Assembly: GCA_026874595.1 (NCBI GenBank)
Contig: CM049309.1
Location: forward strand, 50,690,079-50,754,078
Origin: Sipunculus nudus
Taxonomy: Eukaryota; Annelida; Sipuncula; Golfingiida; Sipunculidae
DNA: 64,000 nucleotides
Direction of reading: 5' to 3'
Shown piece after piece: positions 54,101 to 64,000 of this stretch. The position numbers and the translations under genes were made by a program. The notes under the pieces were generated by a model, which had not been told where the DNA came from, did not search any database, and saw only the letters and a list, made by a program, of their open reading frames with translations. The first letter of the stretch is position 1; every line of letters begins with the position of its first letter.

Positions 54101-55253
54101 TAATATAGACGAATCACTCAGGTGGGCAGTATGCTCTTGCATACAAGTAGGGGTCAGGAAGTCCGGTCAGTAAATGAAGGTATAGGGCCTATTGGGTTTT
54201 AAGGGTGCAGATGTACCCGAAATCGTCACATAGCAAAAATGCAACCCTGAATTTAAATACAAAGGGCCTCCAGGACTATGGACATTGGTGCAGAGGTAAC
54301 TTATGACATGCCACGAGCTTATAATTATACGGAGGAAAAAATCAATATATTGTTTTACGGTGTTTAGTTGTAACTGCAATAATAGTTGTTTCTATCTAAA
54401 ATAGACGCCGGCTTTATATAACTGCTGATATGGACGGTTTAATATATGTATATCTGAACAAAATAAATTAAACAGACACAAATTTAAGAAAATTATTTAA
54501 TAATAATTTTACTAGAGTATTAGCCGAGAAATTAATTGCCATCAGTGGCGATCGTTCGTTTTGTTTTATCCATCTCTTTGCTTTTTTATATTAATACCTT
54601 CACACGTATATACTACAAACAGTTTTCCGAACTTGCAATGGAAAGAGGCATAGAAGCTTATATGTGCTTGTCAAAATAAAACTTAAGTATTTTATTTAAT
54701 TATATTAATTTCCTGCGGGTATATATTCACGCAATCAGAATATATTGACAGGTGTGTTCGGAGTTTACTAAGATGTCTGCTGAGGTGCTGTTTCATTGTT
54801 CATGTTTGTATAGGGGGTCACATGACAGCACCGGGGAGCTCTCACTGTGAGACTAATTGAGGAGTAACATTAGCAGACAAAAGCCTAGAAGGTTAGACTC
54901 TACTTAAATTTGGCCCTGTGGATATAATCCCAGACACCGGGATGACTGGCTGACAACATATAGAATGAACAGCTACTGGGGTTGAATCTATACAATTTCA
55001 GTGGCCAGTGCAAGCTACTCATAACCTTAATGCCTGTAGCTAATTTGGCCGTTCAGGAGGCTGTTATTGCATGGAAACACAAGCTGAGCTGTACATACAC
55101 ACTTCCGAATGCTGTATTGAAATAAATAAATATTTCGATAATACGATGACCTTGCCGGTACTCGTTTCCTGACCATACAGATTTTTCTGTTATAAACCAC
55201 TAAACCCCCTGACCAGTGAAGGATTATCACCACAAGCTGCAAGTGTTTGCTAA

Positions 55254-55643
55254 TTAAACAAACCATGCCCGTTGGTCGAATTCCGACACTGGTGGGCTGG
55301 CCGGCTTTGTGTGCTGTTGGGCGATGTTTTGTACTCTTCTATAATGGCCGTTAAAGAGCTGTCCACTGTTTGTCGGTAAACAAGTACTTCTTGCTAGAAG
55401 TCTATTTCTGTTTATGATTATTGACTGTACTCCTAATGCTGACAGGGCCAAGATACTGGAACGTATATAATAACTACATATTCGTGTACACGGTAGTGTC
55501 ACAGCTGAATCCAGAGATGAACTGTTTTGTGAGTTCATCTGTGCCTGTTCCCAGGTGAAGAGAAAGTTGTGATCGAGCCAATATTTACGTTCAGTGTAAT
55601 CAGGTATAACAATATTGGTGTGTAGCCATTGTGAATAATCCAC
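55254..55643 (-). other. Unassigned open frame, 129 codons
   Basis: A frame starting at a GTG and open a few codons further upstream, with a Trp/Tyr-rich N-terminal part (VDYSQWLHTNI, YWLDHNFLFTWEQAQ) and a bland C-terminal part. No domain is recognised. It lies in intron 1, about 0.8 kb downstream of exon 1A. Confidence 0.12.
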
Positions 55644-55832
55644 ACCGGACAGCCATGTACGGCAATTAGTACTTTACACAGTTATAATGCGTCACGCTTA
55701 AATAGCAACTGTTCGCGTGGTAAAATTTGAATTTTTTTTTAAACCTTTTCCGCCCATAGTGTATGACTGTATACTTTGAAGTTTCACTTCAAAACATGTT
55801 ATTTATATTGCTGTTTATTATTATTATTAATA

Positions 55833-55833
55833 T

Positions 55834-55923
<90 letters not shown>
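55833..55923. repeat. Compound (AT)n-(AG)n microsatellite
   Basis: About 68 bases of AT units with interruptions, then about 11 AG units. It abuts the left edge of the receptor duplication and may mark its breakpoint. Confidence 0.95.
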
Positions 55924-56419
55924 CTCTAATTTACGAATTGTTTCTGAGACAAAATTTGTTCGGATAATTAAGGTTACGGATATGCGAAGTCGGACATTTA
56001 CTACTAACGTATTGGTATGTACGTTGGGAATATCATTATATATATCATATGTAAGGTGTGTTAAAATTACATAACCTAGTATTGCACATGACACGTAAAG
56101 GACAATAACATTTATGTGCTTAACCTAGCCATCATTAATTATAAATCCATCAAACATTTTGATATTACTGTAAATACGTCACATTTATGTTTATATTTGA
56201 GTTTGAAATTTTTGTCCAAGACTCTTCAAGTCAGTATTGCATTAAGCAATTAAGCGCATTGATGTGTCCCGTTTTCAGAGATTACAGAAGGCATTTTATA
56301 CACGTTTTTCATTCAGAAAAATTCTGCCCAGAGAGATAACATTTTTTTTTAAATACATATCTAATGCTACATGTGTACGTCCGAGTGGTAATAAAATAAT
56401 TTAGCCGATTCAAACTTAC

Positions 56420-57182
56420 CTCGTGTGTTTAATGAAGCTTCTTTTAATAAGGGTTCGAACTGTTCATATGAATTTGCATAACCGGTTTCGAAATGTTTGT
56501 ACCATATTTGTTTTCCATCTATCGTCTTAATAAGATGAAACAAGGACTCCATGATAAAATGGCCGTAGTTCCAGCTAGTTTTTCCTCTGGTAGATGCTTC
56601 ATAGATAAGACCGGGGGTATACCACTTAAAATGGTACAGCAGGTCCCTAATACAAATAGCCAATTTGTCATATGTACCACCTATCCTCGTCAACAATTTA
56701 TATATATCTTTGTTGCTAAAGGCTTTGACCAGAGCACCCGCGGTGATCATGGGCAGGTCCCAAAACTGAATAAGTCGCGCGATAGGAGCCACCGCGTAGT
56801 CACAAGCTGGGCCAAATAACACGTTGGCTTCTTTGTTTAAATACATATCAATGCCATATAAAGGTCCAAAAGTGTCTGAACATTGCGAATCTTTGAATGT
56901 AGCTTCTATAGTAAACTGTGGTATTATTTCTCTCAACCTACTGCTGTTTCGTGCTATCTTAATGGCTTGCTTCGTCTGACCTAAACTCCATGGAAACGAG
57001 CGCTCCGCTGGTAAAATCACTCCAAGTTTAATTACGTATTTTCCGTTTTTGATGGGCAATGGTCCAAAATCCTTCTGACACCAGACCATTCCATAACACA
57101 AGAACGTAAGGTATAGTCCGGCTTGCATGATGTTACATATCCGGTCCGACTGCCAGCGCGAAAGACTGTGAACGCACAGCAT
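56420..57182 (-). CDS. Natriuretic peptide receptor-like, alternative first coding exon A
   Basis: A tandem copy of exon B, offset exactly 2124 bases with no indel across the coding part. Same ATG, same phase-1 donor GAG|GTAAGT, and the same junction to the exon at 32770. Against copy B it differs at residues 29 (C/F), 105 (F/Y), 157 (N/D), 180 (D/G), 184 (H/Y), 195 (E/D), 196 (A/G), 198 (T/P), 202 (T/N), 207 (G/C), 220 (T/S), 221 (I/K), 225 (Q/T), 226 (I/V) and 239 (Y/F), copy A given first. Glycine at 207 removes the cysteine expected to form the second conserved ectodomain disulfide. The frame is intact and shows no decay. It is either an alternative first exon for a receptor with altered ligand binding, or the start of a separate partial duplicate. 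Confidence 0.88.
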
Positions 57183-57217
57183 TATGGCCAAACACGGGCT
57201 GTTCTCAACCACTGCAT
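57182..57217 (-). promoter_or_regulatory. Upstream ORF overlapping the exon 1A start
   Basis: An 11-codon frame with its own ATG, MQWLRTARVWP, ends in TAA whose last A is the A of the receptor ATG (TAATG overlap). The layout allows termination-reinitiation, if the transcript begins upstream of 57217. The overlap is seen directly; the function is inferred. Confidence 0.4.
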
Positions 57218-57785
57218 AAACACCTCTAACTCACCACCTAAACGTATAAGATTATCTTTCTCCAGCTTGCATAGGGGTAGAACAAGAAGCGGTAGGCTGG
57301 AATAGACTGTGGGCAGTGGAACCATCGTGGGCTGCCAGTAGTGTGGCAAGCCTGCTTACCTGGCTCCTATACTGCAATGTTTCCAGGGCTAGCGAACGCC
57401 AGCGTCATTATCAGTGCTAGCGACATCCTATGGACGCTGCCGGCTTCTCCCTGTGCGCTCGCCCTTAACCGTGTTCTTTTCAACCACGTACAAATCCCAA
57501 CGATGTAGTCAGCACACTATCTCAAAGTGATCGTTTCTCAGAGACGTCTGATCGCACCAACGCTCATACAACAACTGATCCGTTCGATTTCTCTTCTTGC
57601 CGCACATTTCGATAACTCTTAATGCGCAAGCGCGAGCAGATTCCGGCCAAGTGAAACCAACACGACTTTTGGTCCGAAGGGACCGTCTCCAATAACTCGA
57701 TATCATACTAATGTGGCGCACGGGGATTCCCGCAACAGATTAACACGTATGTGGTGGCATGCTGTCCCACACAACAGCTGTTAAT
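57218..57785 (-). promoter_or_regulatory. Duplicated 5' flank of exon 1A (probable promoter/5' UTR)
   Basis: About 570 bases that closely match the flank of exon 1B and end abruptly at the duplication breakpoint (ACAGCTGTTAAT). At 57623-57634 lies TGCGCAAGCGCG, one mismatch from the NRF1 consensus YGCGCAYGCGCR. An ETS-like CCGGAAT (minus strand) follows at about 57641-57647. No clear TATA box was seen. Promoter status is an inference from position, conservation between copies and these motifs. Confidence 0.35.
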
Positions 57786-57810
57786 TCTTAATTAGCTGTT
57801 TATATATATA

Positions 57811-58124
57811 TAGAACCCCGAATATACGAATGGTTTGGGGGATATAAAATTTGTTCGAATAATTGAGGTTACCGATATGCGAAGTCGGACACTTTTTCAA
57901 GAAGTATACTACTAATACGTTGAAATGTACGTTGGGAATATCATTATCAACGTTCCACAAGTATGGTAATATTGGCATGAACTGCGGTTATCTCATCAGC
58001 TAATTTTTAATCACCGTGAATCCATTTTCCTTTAAAAAGCAGCGAAGCATTTAATAGAAGTAAATTTCCGTTCTTAACTTTCAATTTCGGAAAAAAAGAG
58101 ATACGGAAATTCGAGGTTCTACTG
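57811..58124. mobile_element. MITE with TAGAACC inverted termini (pogo/Tc1-like)
   Basis: The left end reads TAGAACCCCGAATATACGAA. The right end, reverse-complemented, reads TAGAACCTCGAATTTCCGTA and is preceded by TACAG. These near-matching termini enclose about 300 bases with no coding capacity. Unit A of the duplication keeps only about 115 bases of it (from 55925), so the insertion predates the duplication. Assignment to the pogo/Tc1 group rests on the CAGTAGAACC-type end. Confidence 0.55.
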
Positions 58125-58129
58125 TAAAT

Positions 58130-58133
<4 letters not shown>

Positions 58134-58180
<47 letters not shown>
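58134..58180. repeat. (AT)n microsatellite within duplication unit B
   Basis: About 23 units just after the MITE right end. The corresponding point in unit A (about 56036-56046) has only a few AT units. Confidence 0.95.
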
Positions 58181-58182
<2 letters not shown>

Positions 58183-58543
58183 CATATGCAAAGGTATGTT
58201 AAAGTTATATGACCTAGTATTGCACATGACACGTATAGAACAAAATTTATGTGCTTGACCTAATCATTAATTATAAACCAATCAAACATTTAATATTTGT
58301 AAATAAGTCACATTTATGTTTTATATTTGAGTTTGAAATTTGTATTCAAGACCATACAACTCAGTATTCAATTAGGCAAATAAGCGCATTGTTGTCCCCT
58401 TTTTTCAGAGATAACAGAAGGCGGTTTATTCACGTTTTTCAGTCAAAACATTCTGCCCAGTAATAACATTTCTAAAATACATATATAATGCTACATGTGT
58501 ACGTCCAAGTGGTAATAAAATAATTGAGCTGATTCAAACTTAC

Positions 58544-59306
58544 CTCGTGTGTTTAATGAAGCTTCTTTTAATAAGGGTTCGAACTGTTCAAATGAGTTTG
58601 CATAACCGGTTTCGAAGTGTTTGTACCATACTGTTTTTCCATCTTTCGACTTAATAAGATGAAACAAGGACTCCATGATAAAATGGCAGTAGTTCCAGCT
58701 ATTTTTACCTCTTGGAGATCCATCATAGATAAGGCCGGGGGTATACCACTTAAAATAATACAGCAGGCCCCTAATACAAATAGCCAACTTGTCATATGTA
58801 CCACCTATCCTCGTCAACAATTTATATATATCTTTGTCGCTAAAAGCTTTGACCAGAGCACCCGCGGTGATCATGGGCAGGTCCCAAAACTGAATAAGTC
58901 GCGCGATAGGAGCCACCGCGTAGTCACAAGCAGGGCCAAATAACACGTTGGCTTCTTTGTTTAAATACATATCAATGCCGTATAAAGGTCCATAAGTGTC
59001 TGAACATTGCGAATCTTTGAATGTAGCTTCTATAGTAAACTGTGGTATTATTTCTCTCAACCTACTGCTGTTTCGTGCTATCTTAATGGCTTGCTTCGTC
59101 TGACCTAAACTCCATGGAAATGAGCGCTCCGCTGGTAAAATCACTCCGAGTTTAATTACGTATTTTCCGTTTTTGATCGGTAATGGTCCAAAATCCTTCT
59201 GACACCAGACCATTCCATAAAACAGGAACGTAAGGTATAGTCCGGCTTGCATAATGTTACATATCCGGTCCGACTGCCAGCGCGAAAGACTGTGAACGCA
59301 CAGCAT
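58544..59306 (-). CDS. Natriuretic peptide receptor-like, alternative first coding exon B
   Basis: Encodes residues 1-254 plus one base of the next codon: signal peptide and membrane-distal part of the ANF-receptor (periplasmic-binding-like) ligand domain. Family hallmarks are GPACDYAVAPIARL near 124-137 and FWDLPMITAGA near 140-150. C101 and C127 are 26 residues apart, as are Cys60 and Cys86 of human NPR-A. C207 aligns with NPR-A Cys164. NSS at 79-81 is a glycosylation sequon. The ATG at 59306 is the first in frame; a second at 59252 (residue 19) directly precedes the hydrophobic signal segment and may be the true start. The open frame extends upstream only through a GTG. The exon ends at a strong donor, GAG|GTAAGT, phase 1, and splices in phase to the exon at 32770. 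No upstream acceptor is evident, so it is a first coding exon. The ligand is unknown. Confidence 0.9.
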
Positions 59307-59341
59307 TATGGCCAAACACGGGCTGTTCTCAACCACTGCAT
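59306..59341 (-). promoter_or_regulatory. Upstream ORF overlapping the exon 1B start
   Basis: Identical in sequence and position to the upstream ORF of copy A, with the same TAATG stop-start overlap. It survived in both copies, although the 5' flank is not free of substitutions and has a one-base indel nearby. Confidence 0.4.
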
Positions 59342-59907
59342 AAACACCTCTAACTCACCACCTAAACGTACAAGATTATCTTTCTCCAGCGTGCATTGGA
59401 TAAAACAAGAAGTGGTAGTCTGGAACAGACTGTGCGAAGTGGAACCATCGTGGGCTGCCAGTAGTGTGGCGAGCCTGCTTACCTGGCTCCTATACTGCAA
59501 TGTTACCAGGGCTAGCCAACGCCAGCGTCGTTATCAGTACTAGCGACAACCTATGGACACCACCGGCTTATCCCTGTGCGCCGGCCTTTACCCGTGTTCT
59601 TTTCAACCACGTACAAATCCCAACGATGTAGTCAGCACACTATCTCAAAGTGATCGTTACTCAAAGACATCTGATCGCACCTACGCTCATAGAACAACTG
59701 ATTCGCTCGATCTCTCTTCTTGTCGCACATTTCGATAACTCTGAATGCGCAAGCGCGAGCAGATTCCGGCCAAGTGAAACCAACACGACTTTTAGCCTGA
59801 AGGGACCGTCTCCAATAACCCGATATCATACTAATGTGGCGCACAGGGATTCACGCAACAGATTAACACGTATGTGGTGGCATGCTGTCCCACACAACAG
59901 CTGTTAA
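59342..59907 (-). promoter_or_regulatory. Duplicated 5' flank of exon 1B (probable promoter/5' UTR)
   Basis: Counterpart of the flank of exon 1A, with the same NRF1-like site at 59746-59757 and the adjacent ETS-like site. The match to copy A stops at about 59907; DNA beyond it is single-copy, so this may be the ancestral promoter with further elements upstream. Confidence 0.35.
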
Positions 59908-60322
59908 TCGTGTGTTGAGTTAACATAAAAGATCAAAGTCGAACGCTCGGCCCCGCATGATGCCCACACCGTGTTTTAGGCGGGATAGAACACCGTGATC
60001 AATTACCAATTCGATACAGCTTTGTAGACTTTCGACCAACCAGTGGACCCGATCGAGCTAGCATGGCGATAAACAGCCCATATGGCTCGAGGCTATTTGC
60101 CAAAAGTGCTTGTCCATGCACGGAATTTCTTCAGCAGGGCACCAGACAGTGAAAGACCCGCTAAACAAGTGGCGACCATGAAAGGAGCCGATATTTCACT
60201 CAAGCGAGAGAGTGTATTAAACTGGTTAGCAGGCCTTTGGTCGTTCATTTCAACAATGAGATTAGCATACAGATCTCTTCATGTTCCCACTCATCCCCGC
60301 CCTTGTCGCAGCGACAGAGGCC

Positions 60323-60324
<2 letters not shown>

Positions 60325-60385
<61 letters not shown>

Positions 60386-60448
60386 ATATACACACACACA
60401 CACAGATGGAGGGGGGGGGGGGGGGGGAGAGGGAGGGAGAGAGAGAGG
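60325..60448. repeat. Compound array (TA)n-(CA)n-G17-(GA)n
   Basis: About 29 TA units, a short CA run, a run of 17 G (60411-60427) and GA-rich sequence. Likely prone to replication slippage and to assembly error. Confidence 0.95.
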
Positions 60449-60515
60449 TACGTACCGCGTGAGGTTACAGAAAAGATAATACAGCGGGAATGAAATATTG
60501 AGCTAAGGTGCGTTC

Positions 60516-60520
<5 letters not shown>

Positions 60521-60549
<29 letters not shown>
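60521..60549. repeat. (AC)n microsatellite
   Basis: About 14 AC units. Confidence 0.95.
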
Positions 60550-60551
<2 letters not shown>

Positions 60552-60873
60552 CACTACCACTCAATCTGCTAATATATTACCTATGCTGAGGAGGTTATGT
60601 TTTCAACCCTTTTTATTCTAAAAATAGTTGCTTGATTTCTTTGTTTGACTTATCGCTTTTTCTGTGGCTGTCTGTTAGTAGTTCTATGTAAAAAGGCACT
60701 AAGCCAATTTCGATAAACTGAGCAGCGCCAGGGAAGAGCAAATTACATTTTGGTGTGGATCTCGATGAAGGGGCTCAGCTGCATATATATAGTTTGAGTT
60801 GTTTTGCCTTGAGTGTCTTCTAGTTTATAGTGTGTCTTAAACTTGTGGCACACGTGGGACGGTTTAAGTCTAT

Positions 60874-60875
<2 letters not shown>

Positions 60876-60909
<34 letters not shown>
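60876..60909. repeat. (AAT)n microsatellite
   Basis: About 11 trinucleotide units followed by looser AAT-rich sequence to about 60970. Confidence 0.95.
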
Positions 60910-61466
60910 TCAAAATATTAACAATAAAAATAATAATGGAATAGTATTAATAAAGATAATTATTAAAATAAAATGCAGTTTCTGAAACTAGTTGTATATC
61001 TGATTTAATTAGTTATGTACAAAAAGAAATGCACTTCGCAGTGTGAAGTAATTACTTTCAATATCTAAATGAAAGAATTAAATCGTTTTGATATCGAAAA
61101 GGCCGGTTTTCCCAAAACACCTATCGCTCCTCTACGTAAGGTATCTGACTATTGTATATAATATAACTTATAAGACATATAATCAAGACGTTACATAAGG
61201 ACCACAGAGCTTTTGCTTAGTTTTAAGGAAGTTTCAAAGCACCGAACTATTTCAAAGAATTAAGAATAAATAATACTTTATTTTCTGTAGTGTCCTTATT
61301 TTTAATCTCATGTGTTAATAACTAGCACACCTTGTGTCTTTAATTGAAGCCTCGGTTGTACTCCAGTTTTAGAAAACAACCACCTCCTGGAAGCAGGCTA
61401 ATTTACCACATGGACGGATTAAGGACCGACCTAGCTCCATTTATTTAGGCCATTTTTGACCCAAGA

Positions 61467-61520
61467 TATATATATATATATACATATATACATAGATATA
61501 TATATATATACATATATACA
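61467..61520. repeat. Interrupted (AT)n array
   Basis: AT units interrupted by ACAT and AGAT, forming a loose higher-order repeat. Confidence 0.85.
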
Positions 61521-62404
61521 TACGAAAGTGCTTGCACACCATGCGATATAATTTTATATGTTTCGATAAAAATATATATGATCAGGGAAAAGCATGAAAA
61601 TTACATAATTGTTTTGGTAAACAGGTAAAAGAACTAAATAACGAGGGAAATCTGATCAAAATTGTATTATTAGTTTATCATCTTAACAGATGAAAATAAA
61701 AATAATTATTTTTATGCGGGGCGGGGGTGGGGGGGTTAAAATTGGCGCGGGCGGTCCCTGAGAACCATACCTTTTTGGCCTCAACACATCTTTTTGAAAG
61801 CATCTTCTCTTTTATTGTACCTATGTTTTAACGATTTTGTATTTTGTTTGTGTTTCAAGCTGCACACAAGGAATGAAAATGAGCGGAACTGACGGTTTAC
61901 TGGGTCCTTTATATTTCACTATTTTCACGATTAATAACATGAGATGGTGACACATTTCATACTCGTTAATGACATGTGACAGTTCTTGCCGATCCATGTC
62001 ACGCTCCAAAGTATTGTTTGACGCAATGAAAACGTTTCCTGCGTTTTTTTTTTTTTTTCACGATAAATGTCGATGACTTTCCTTTTATATGTGATGTTGA
62101 AGGTACGCATGCATTTTGTTTATTCACAGCCTTTTTTACTTGTTCTTTTCCCTGTATTGTTTTGTGCCCTTATTTTTATAGGTTTCCGGGGTTTTTTATT
62201 TCATTGCGTGAGAACGTATAAAACTTCATTTAAGAACCGCACATTAAAATGACAGATTCCTGACGTTACAAAGCCAACGGTCAAGTAACAGATTCCACAG
62301 AGCGAAGACGGTCTGCGTGCCGTGGCAGCGAATGGTAGGAAAACACATGGCAAATCTTTTTCATTTGTCGCAAGATCAATACTGCATTAGAAGACCATTT
62401 ATGG

Positions 62405-62710
62405 GTGGACCCGTGTAAAGACTGGCGTTATTACTGCGGAGTACCACACAATAAACAAGGGTGGGATAAATCAGCAGGAATGGCAATTTCTGATGTACGG
62501 TCCTTCAAGTTTACACCACATGCTTCACGTGGCAATTACATCTTGGGGGCTTTTATGACAATGCATGGGGCTTTAACGAAACCAGTTAGGCGCCGCAGTA
62601 TTGGTCATCGCCAATCTTTAGGGCTTCCACGAACCTGTAACCAGTGCCACGTTAACACCTCACGCAACTCTCTCTTAATAATCTCATGTTCCTACTCCAG
62701 GTATTTCTAA
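62405..62710 (+). other. Unassigned open frame, 101 codons
   Basis: Begins at a GTG and contains DPCKDWRYYCGVPHNKQGWD, an unusual Trp/Cys/Tyr-rich stretch. There is no family match by eye and no convincing splice context. Probably chance. Confidence 0.1.
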
Positions 62711-64000
62711 GGATAAATAGAGTCCTATATACTCAACAGCAAATTGAGTCAAGCTGCTTTGGAACAGGATATGTTTTAAGCAGGGTTGTGTGGTTTCTAA
62801 ATGTGGGAAAGCCCAGCTGTACTGTTGCATTCACTATGAATCAATAAACTGGTTGTAGAAAAAAAAAACTCCGGGACATATGATTGCGTATAAACTAATA
62901 GTATATTGACTAGACTGGGATATAAATACAACAAAATAATTATGCTTTAATGGTTGGCGTTACGTTTCCATGGCAATGTGAGGATACCAGCGTTGGTTAT
63001 GTTGATAACTTGCGTTGTTAGGCGTGTGCTGCATTTAAATTAAGTCTCACAATACACCGAAGAGTACCAGTCACTTACAACAGAGCTTGCCAACTAAGCG
63101 ATGCAAGCAAAGTTAAACAGGAAATTATATATGTTAAGTTGGTTAGAGGTTTTATGAATATGAAATTACATGGAAACAGAATGATTGACAGGAACCCCGC
63201 CCACCGGGCCACACGGTAATGGGTTCGCTGCAATCACACCTGCCCGTGTATGCCTCTTCAGGTGACGGCTGGTTCGGCCTCTTTAACAAGCAACAAGAGA
63301 CAGGGAAGACAGGTATTATTAGACATGCTAAATCCAGACATGGTGTCCACACCTTCAGACAAATCCCCAGGTTTACGTGTAATGACTGCTGTAAGATGCT
63401 GGCACCTGGTCTCTGCTATTAAGGTGTTATACCGGATTTGTTCACTGACCACAAGCACCTTCTCTTGATAACAAAAGAATTCAGAGTTTCTGTGCTGAGG
63501 GAGGCTGGCAGCCGGTACACCTACAGTGCATGACACGAAGACAAAATAAGTATGTGTTAGAAATACAAAAAGAAAATATCGTGTCCTCAGTCAAATGCGT
63601 GACACTTCATTGTCCGAGGTATTTGAAGATTCAGGCGAGTTTGGGTCTGATTTCTTGTAATTAAGTAATCAATGCGCGACCCATAATTAAATCATTATAA
63701 AAACCTATTATATGACGCATAAGGACAGAGGAATTTTCCCGAACACAATATAAAATCAGTTTTATTCTTCCCATCTTTAAGAAACTTTAAGATGAATCGC
63801 TGAGAGGGAAGATGGGTTGTTGATCTTCTTAACATCTGCACCAGTAATTCTCCTTTGCAAAATGCACCTGGGAAACCCTGAGTTCACTTGAATCTTATCG
63901 TTCATGTACAAAACCATATGACCGGAACTTTACTGAGTTTACCAATCAGATTATGTTCTTGAGTAATTGTTAACCGTCTGGTAATAGGTGTATATTTCCA

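Larger units (their letters stand above)
32771..56419 (-). other. Intron 1 of the receptor gene, from exon 1A to exon 2 (about 23.6 kb)
   Basis: Holds AT arrays at 33.8, 42.0 and 55.8 kb, short repeats at 34.7 and 40.2 kb, the possible GPCR remnant at 43.8-44.4 kb and a few unassigned open frames. From 1B the intron would be about 25.8 kb and would include exon 1A. Nothing nameable was found in 35.0-40.1, 44.5-47.2, 48.0-50.6 or 51.2-55.2 kb. Confidence 0.6.
55922..57785. repeat. Tandem segmental duplication, unit A
   Basis: The left unit of a direct duplication containing exon 1A, its 5' flank and about 490 bases of intron 1. Homology begins just after the (AG)n tract and ends at ACAGCTGTTAAT near 57785. 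The intronic part is clearly more diverged, with small indels, than the exon. Confidence 0.9.
57811..59907. repeat. Tandem segmental duplication, unit B
   Basis: The right unit, containing exon 1B. It is longer than unit A because it keeps a complete MITE and has an (AT)n array at 58134-58180. Direct orientation and adjacency fit unequal crossing-over. Confidence 0.9.
59908..64000. other. Region upstream of the receptor first exons
   Basis: Mainly simple repeats: a compound array at 60325-60448, (AC)n at 60521, (AAT)n at 60876 and AT-rich runs at 61467-61520. A CCCCGCCC (GC box on the minus strand) lies at about 60296-60303. No gene was recognised. Overlapping short frames at 63150-63540 are open on both strands without an evident product. 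Confidence 0.5.

Noticed and set aside
56367-56419. C-terminal 17 residues of the open frame after the exon 1A donor (and the same in 1B)
   Set aside because: They read through a consensus GTAAGT donor into intron; splicing to exon 2 restores the family sequence exactly.
57183-57212. Extension of the exon 1A open frame upstream to a GTG (and likewise in exon 1B at 59307-59336)
   Set aside because: GTG is not a normal start in eukaryotic nuclear genes; the first in-frame ATG is at 57182 (59306 in copy B).
63152-63536. Gene at the right end with open frames in several phases
   Set aside because: Frames overlap on both strands with no family likeness; splice-like signals are too weak to choose one.

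Overview
This window is eukaryotic: AT-rich nuclear DNA, mostly non-coding, with many long (AT)n arrays, fragments of mobile elements and a few short exons bounded by GT-AG splice sites. The best guess is an invertebrate, probably a lophotrochozoan such as a mollusc. This rests on the receptor sequence, the style of the dispersed repeats and the degraded reverse transcriptase, not on any decisive marker. No operons, CRISPR arrays or bacterial features are present.

One gene can be read with confidence. It runs on the minus strand from about 59.3 kb to beyond the left edge and encodes the extracellular ligand-binding region of a natriuretic-peptide-receptor-like protein (receptor guanylate cyclase or clearance-receptor family). 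Its exons are: alternative first coding exons 1B (58544-59306) and 1A (56420-57182), exon 2 (32659-32770), exon 3 (17207-17402) and exon 4 (2544-2679). Reading phases at all junctions agree (1, 2, 0, 1), and together the exons give about 402 residues. Introns are about 23.6, 15.3 and 14.5 kb. The last part of the ectodomain and the membrane, kinase-homology and cyclase regions would lie to the left of base 1.

The most interesting part is the tandem duplication at 55.9-59.9 kb. It carries two copies of the first exon, each with its own 5' flank, upstream ORF, start codon and splice donor. Either copy can join exon 2 in frame, while neither has an evident acceptor, so they look like alternative first exons that swap the membrane-distal half of the ligand-binding domain. 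The copies differ at 15 residues, 12 of them in a 60-residue stretch. Copy B has a cysteine where a conserved natriuretic-receptor disulfide is expected; copy A has glycine there.

The rest is intron or upstream DNA. It holds a possible degenerate G-protein-coupled receptor (about 43.8-44.4 kb), a LINE reverse transcriptase remnant (28.2-29.9 kb), a 400-bp element with two tRNA-like promoter units inserted in an AT array (19179-19578), a 279-bp and a 324-bp tandem repeat block (10.46-12.0 kb), a MITE in the receptor duplication, an LTR-type primer-binding-site sequence (5.4 kb), and many microsatellites. Several longer open frames have no recognisable product.
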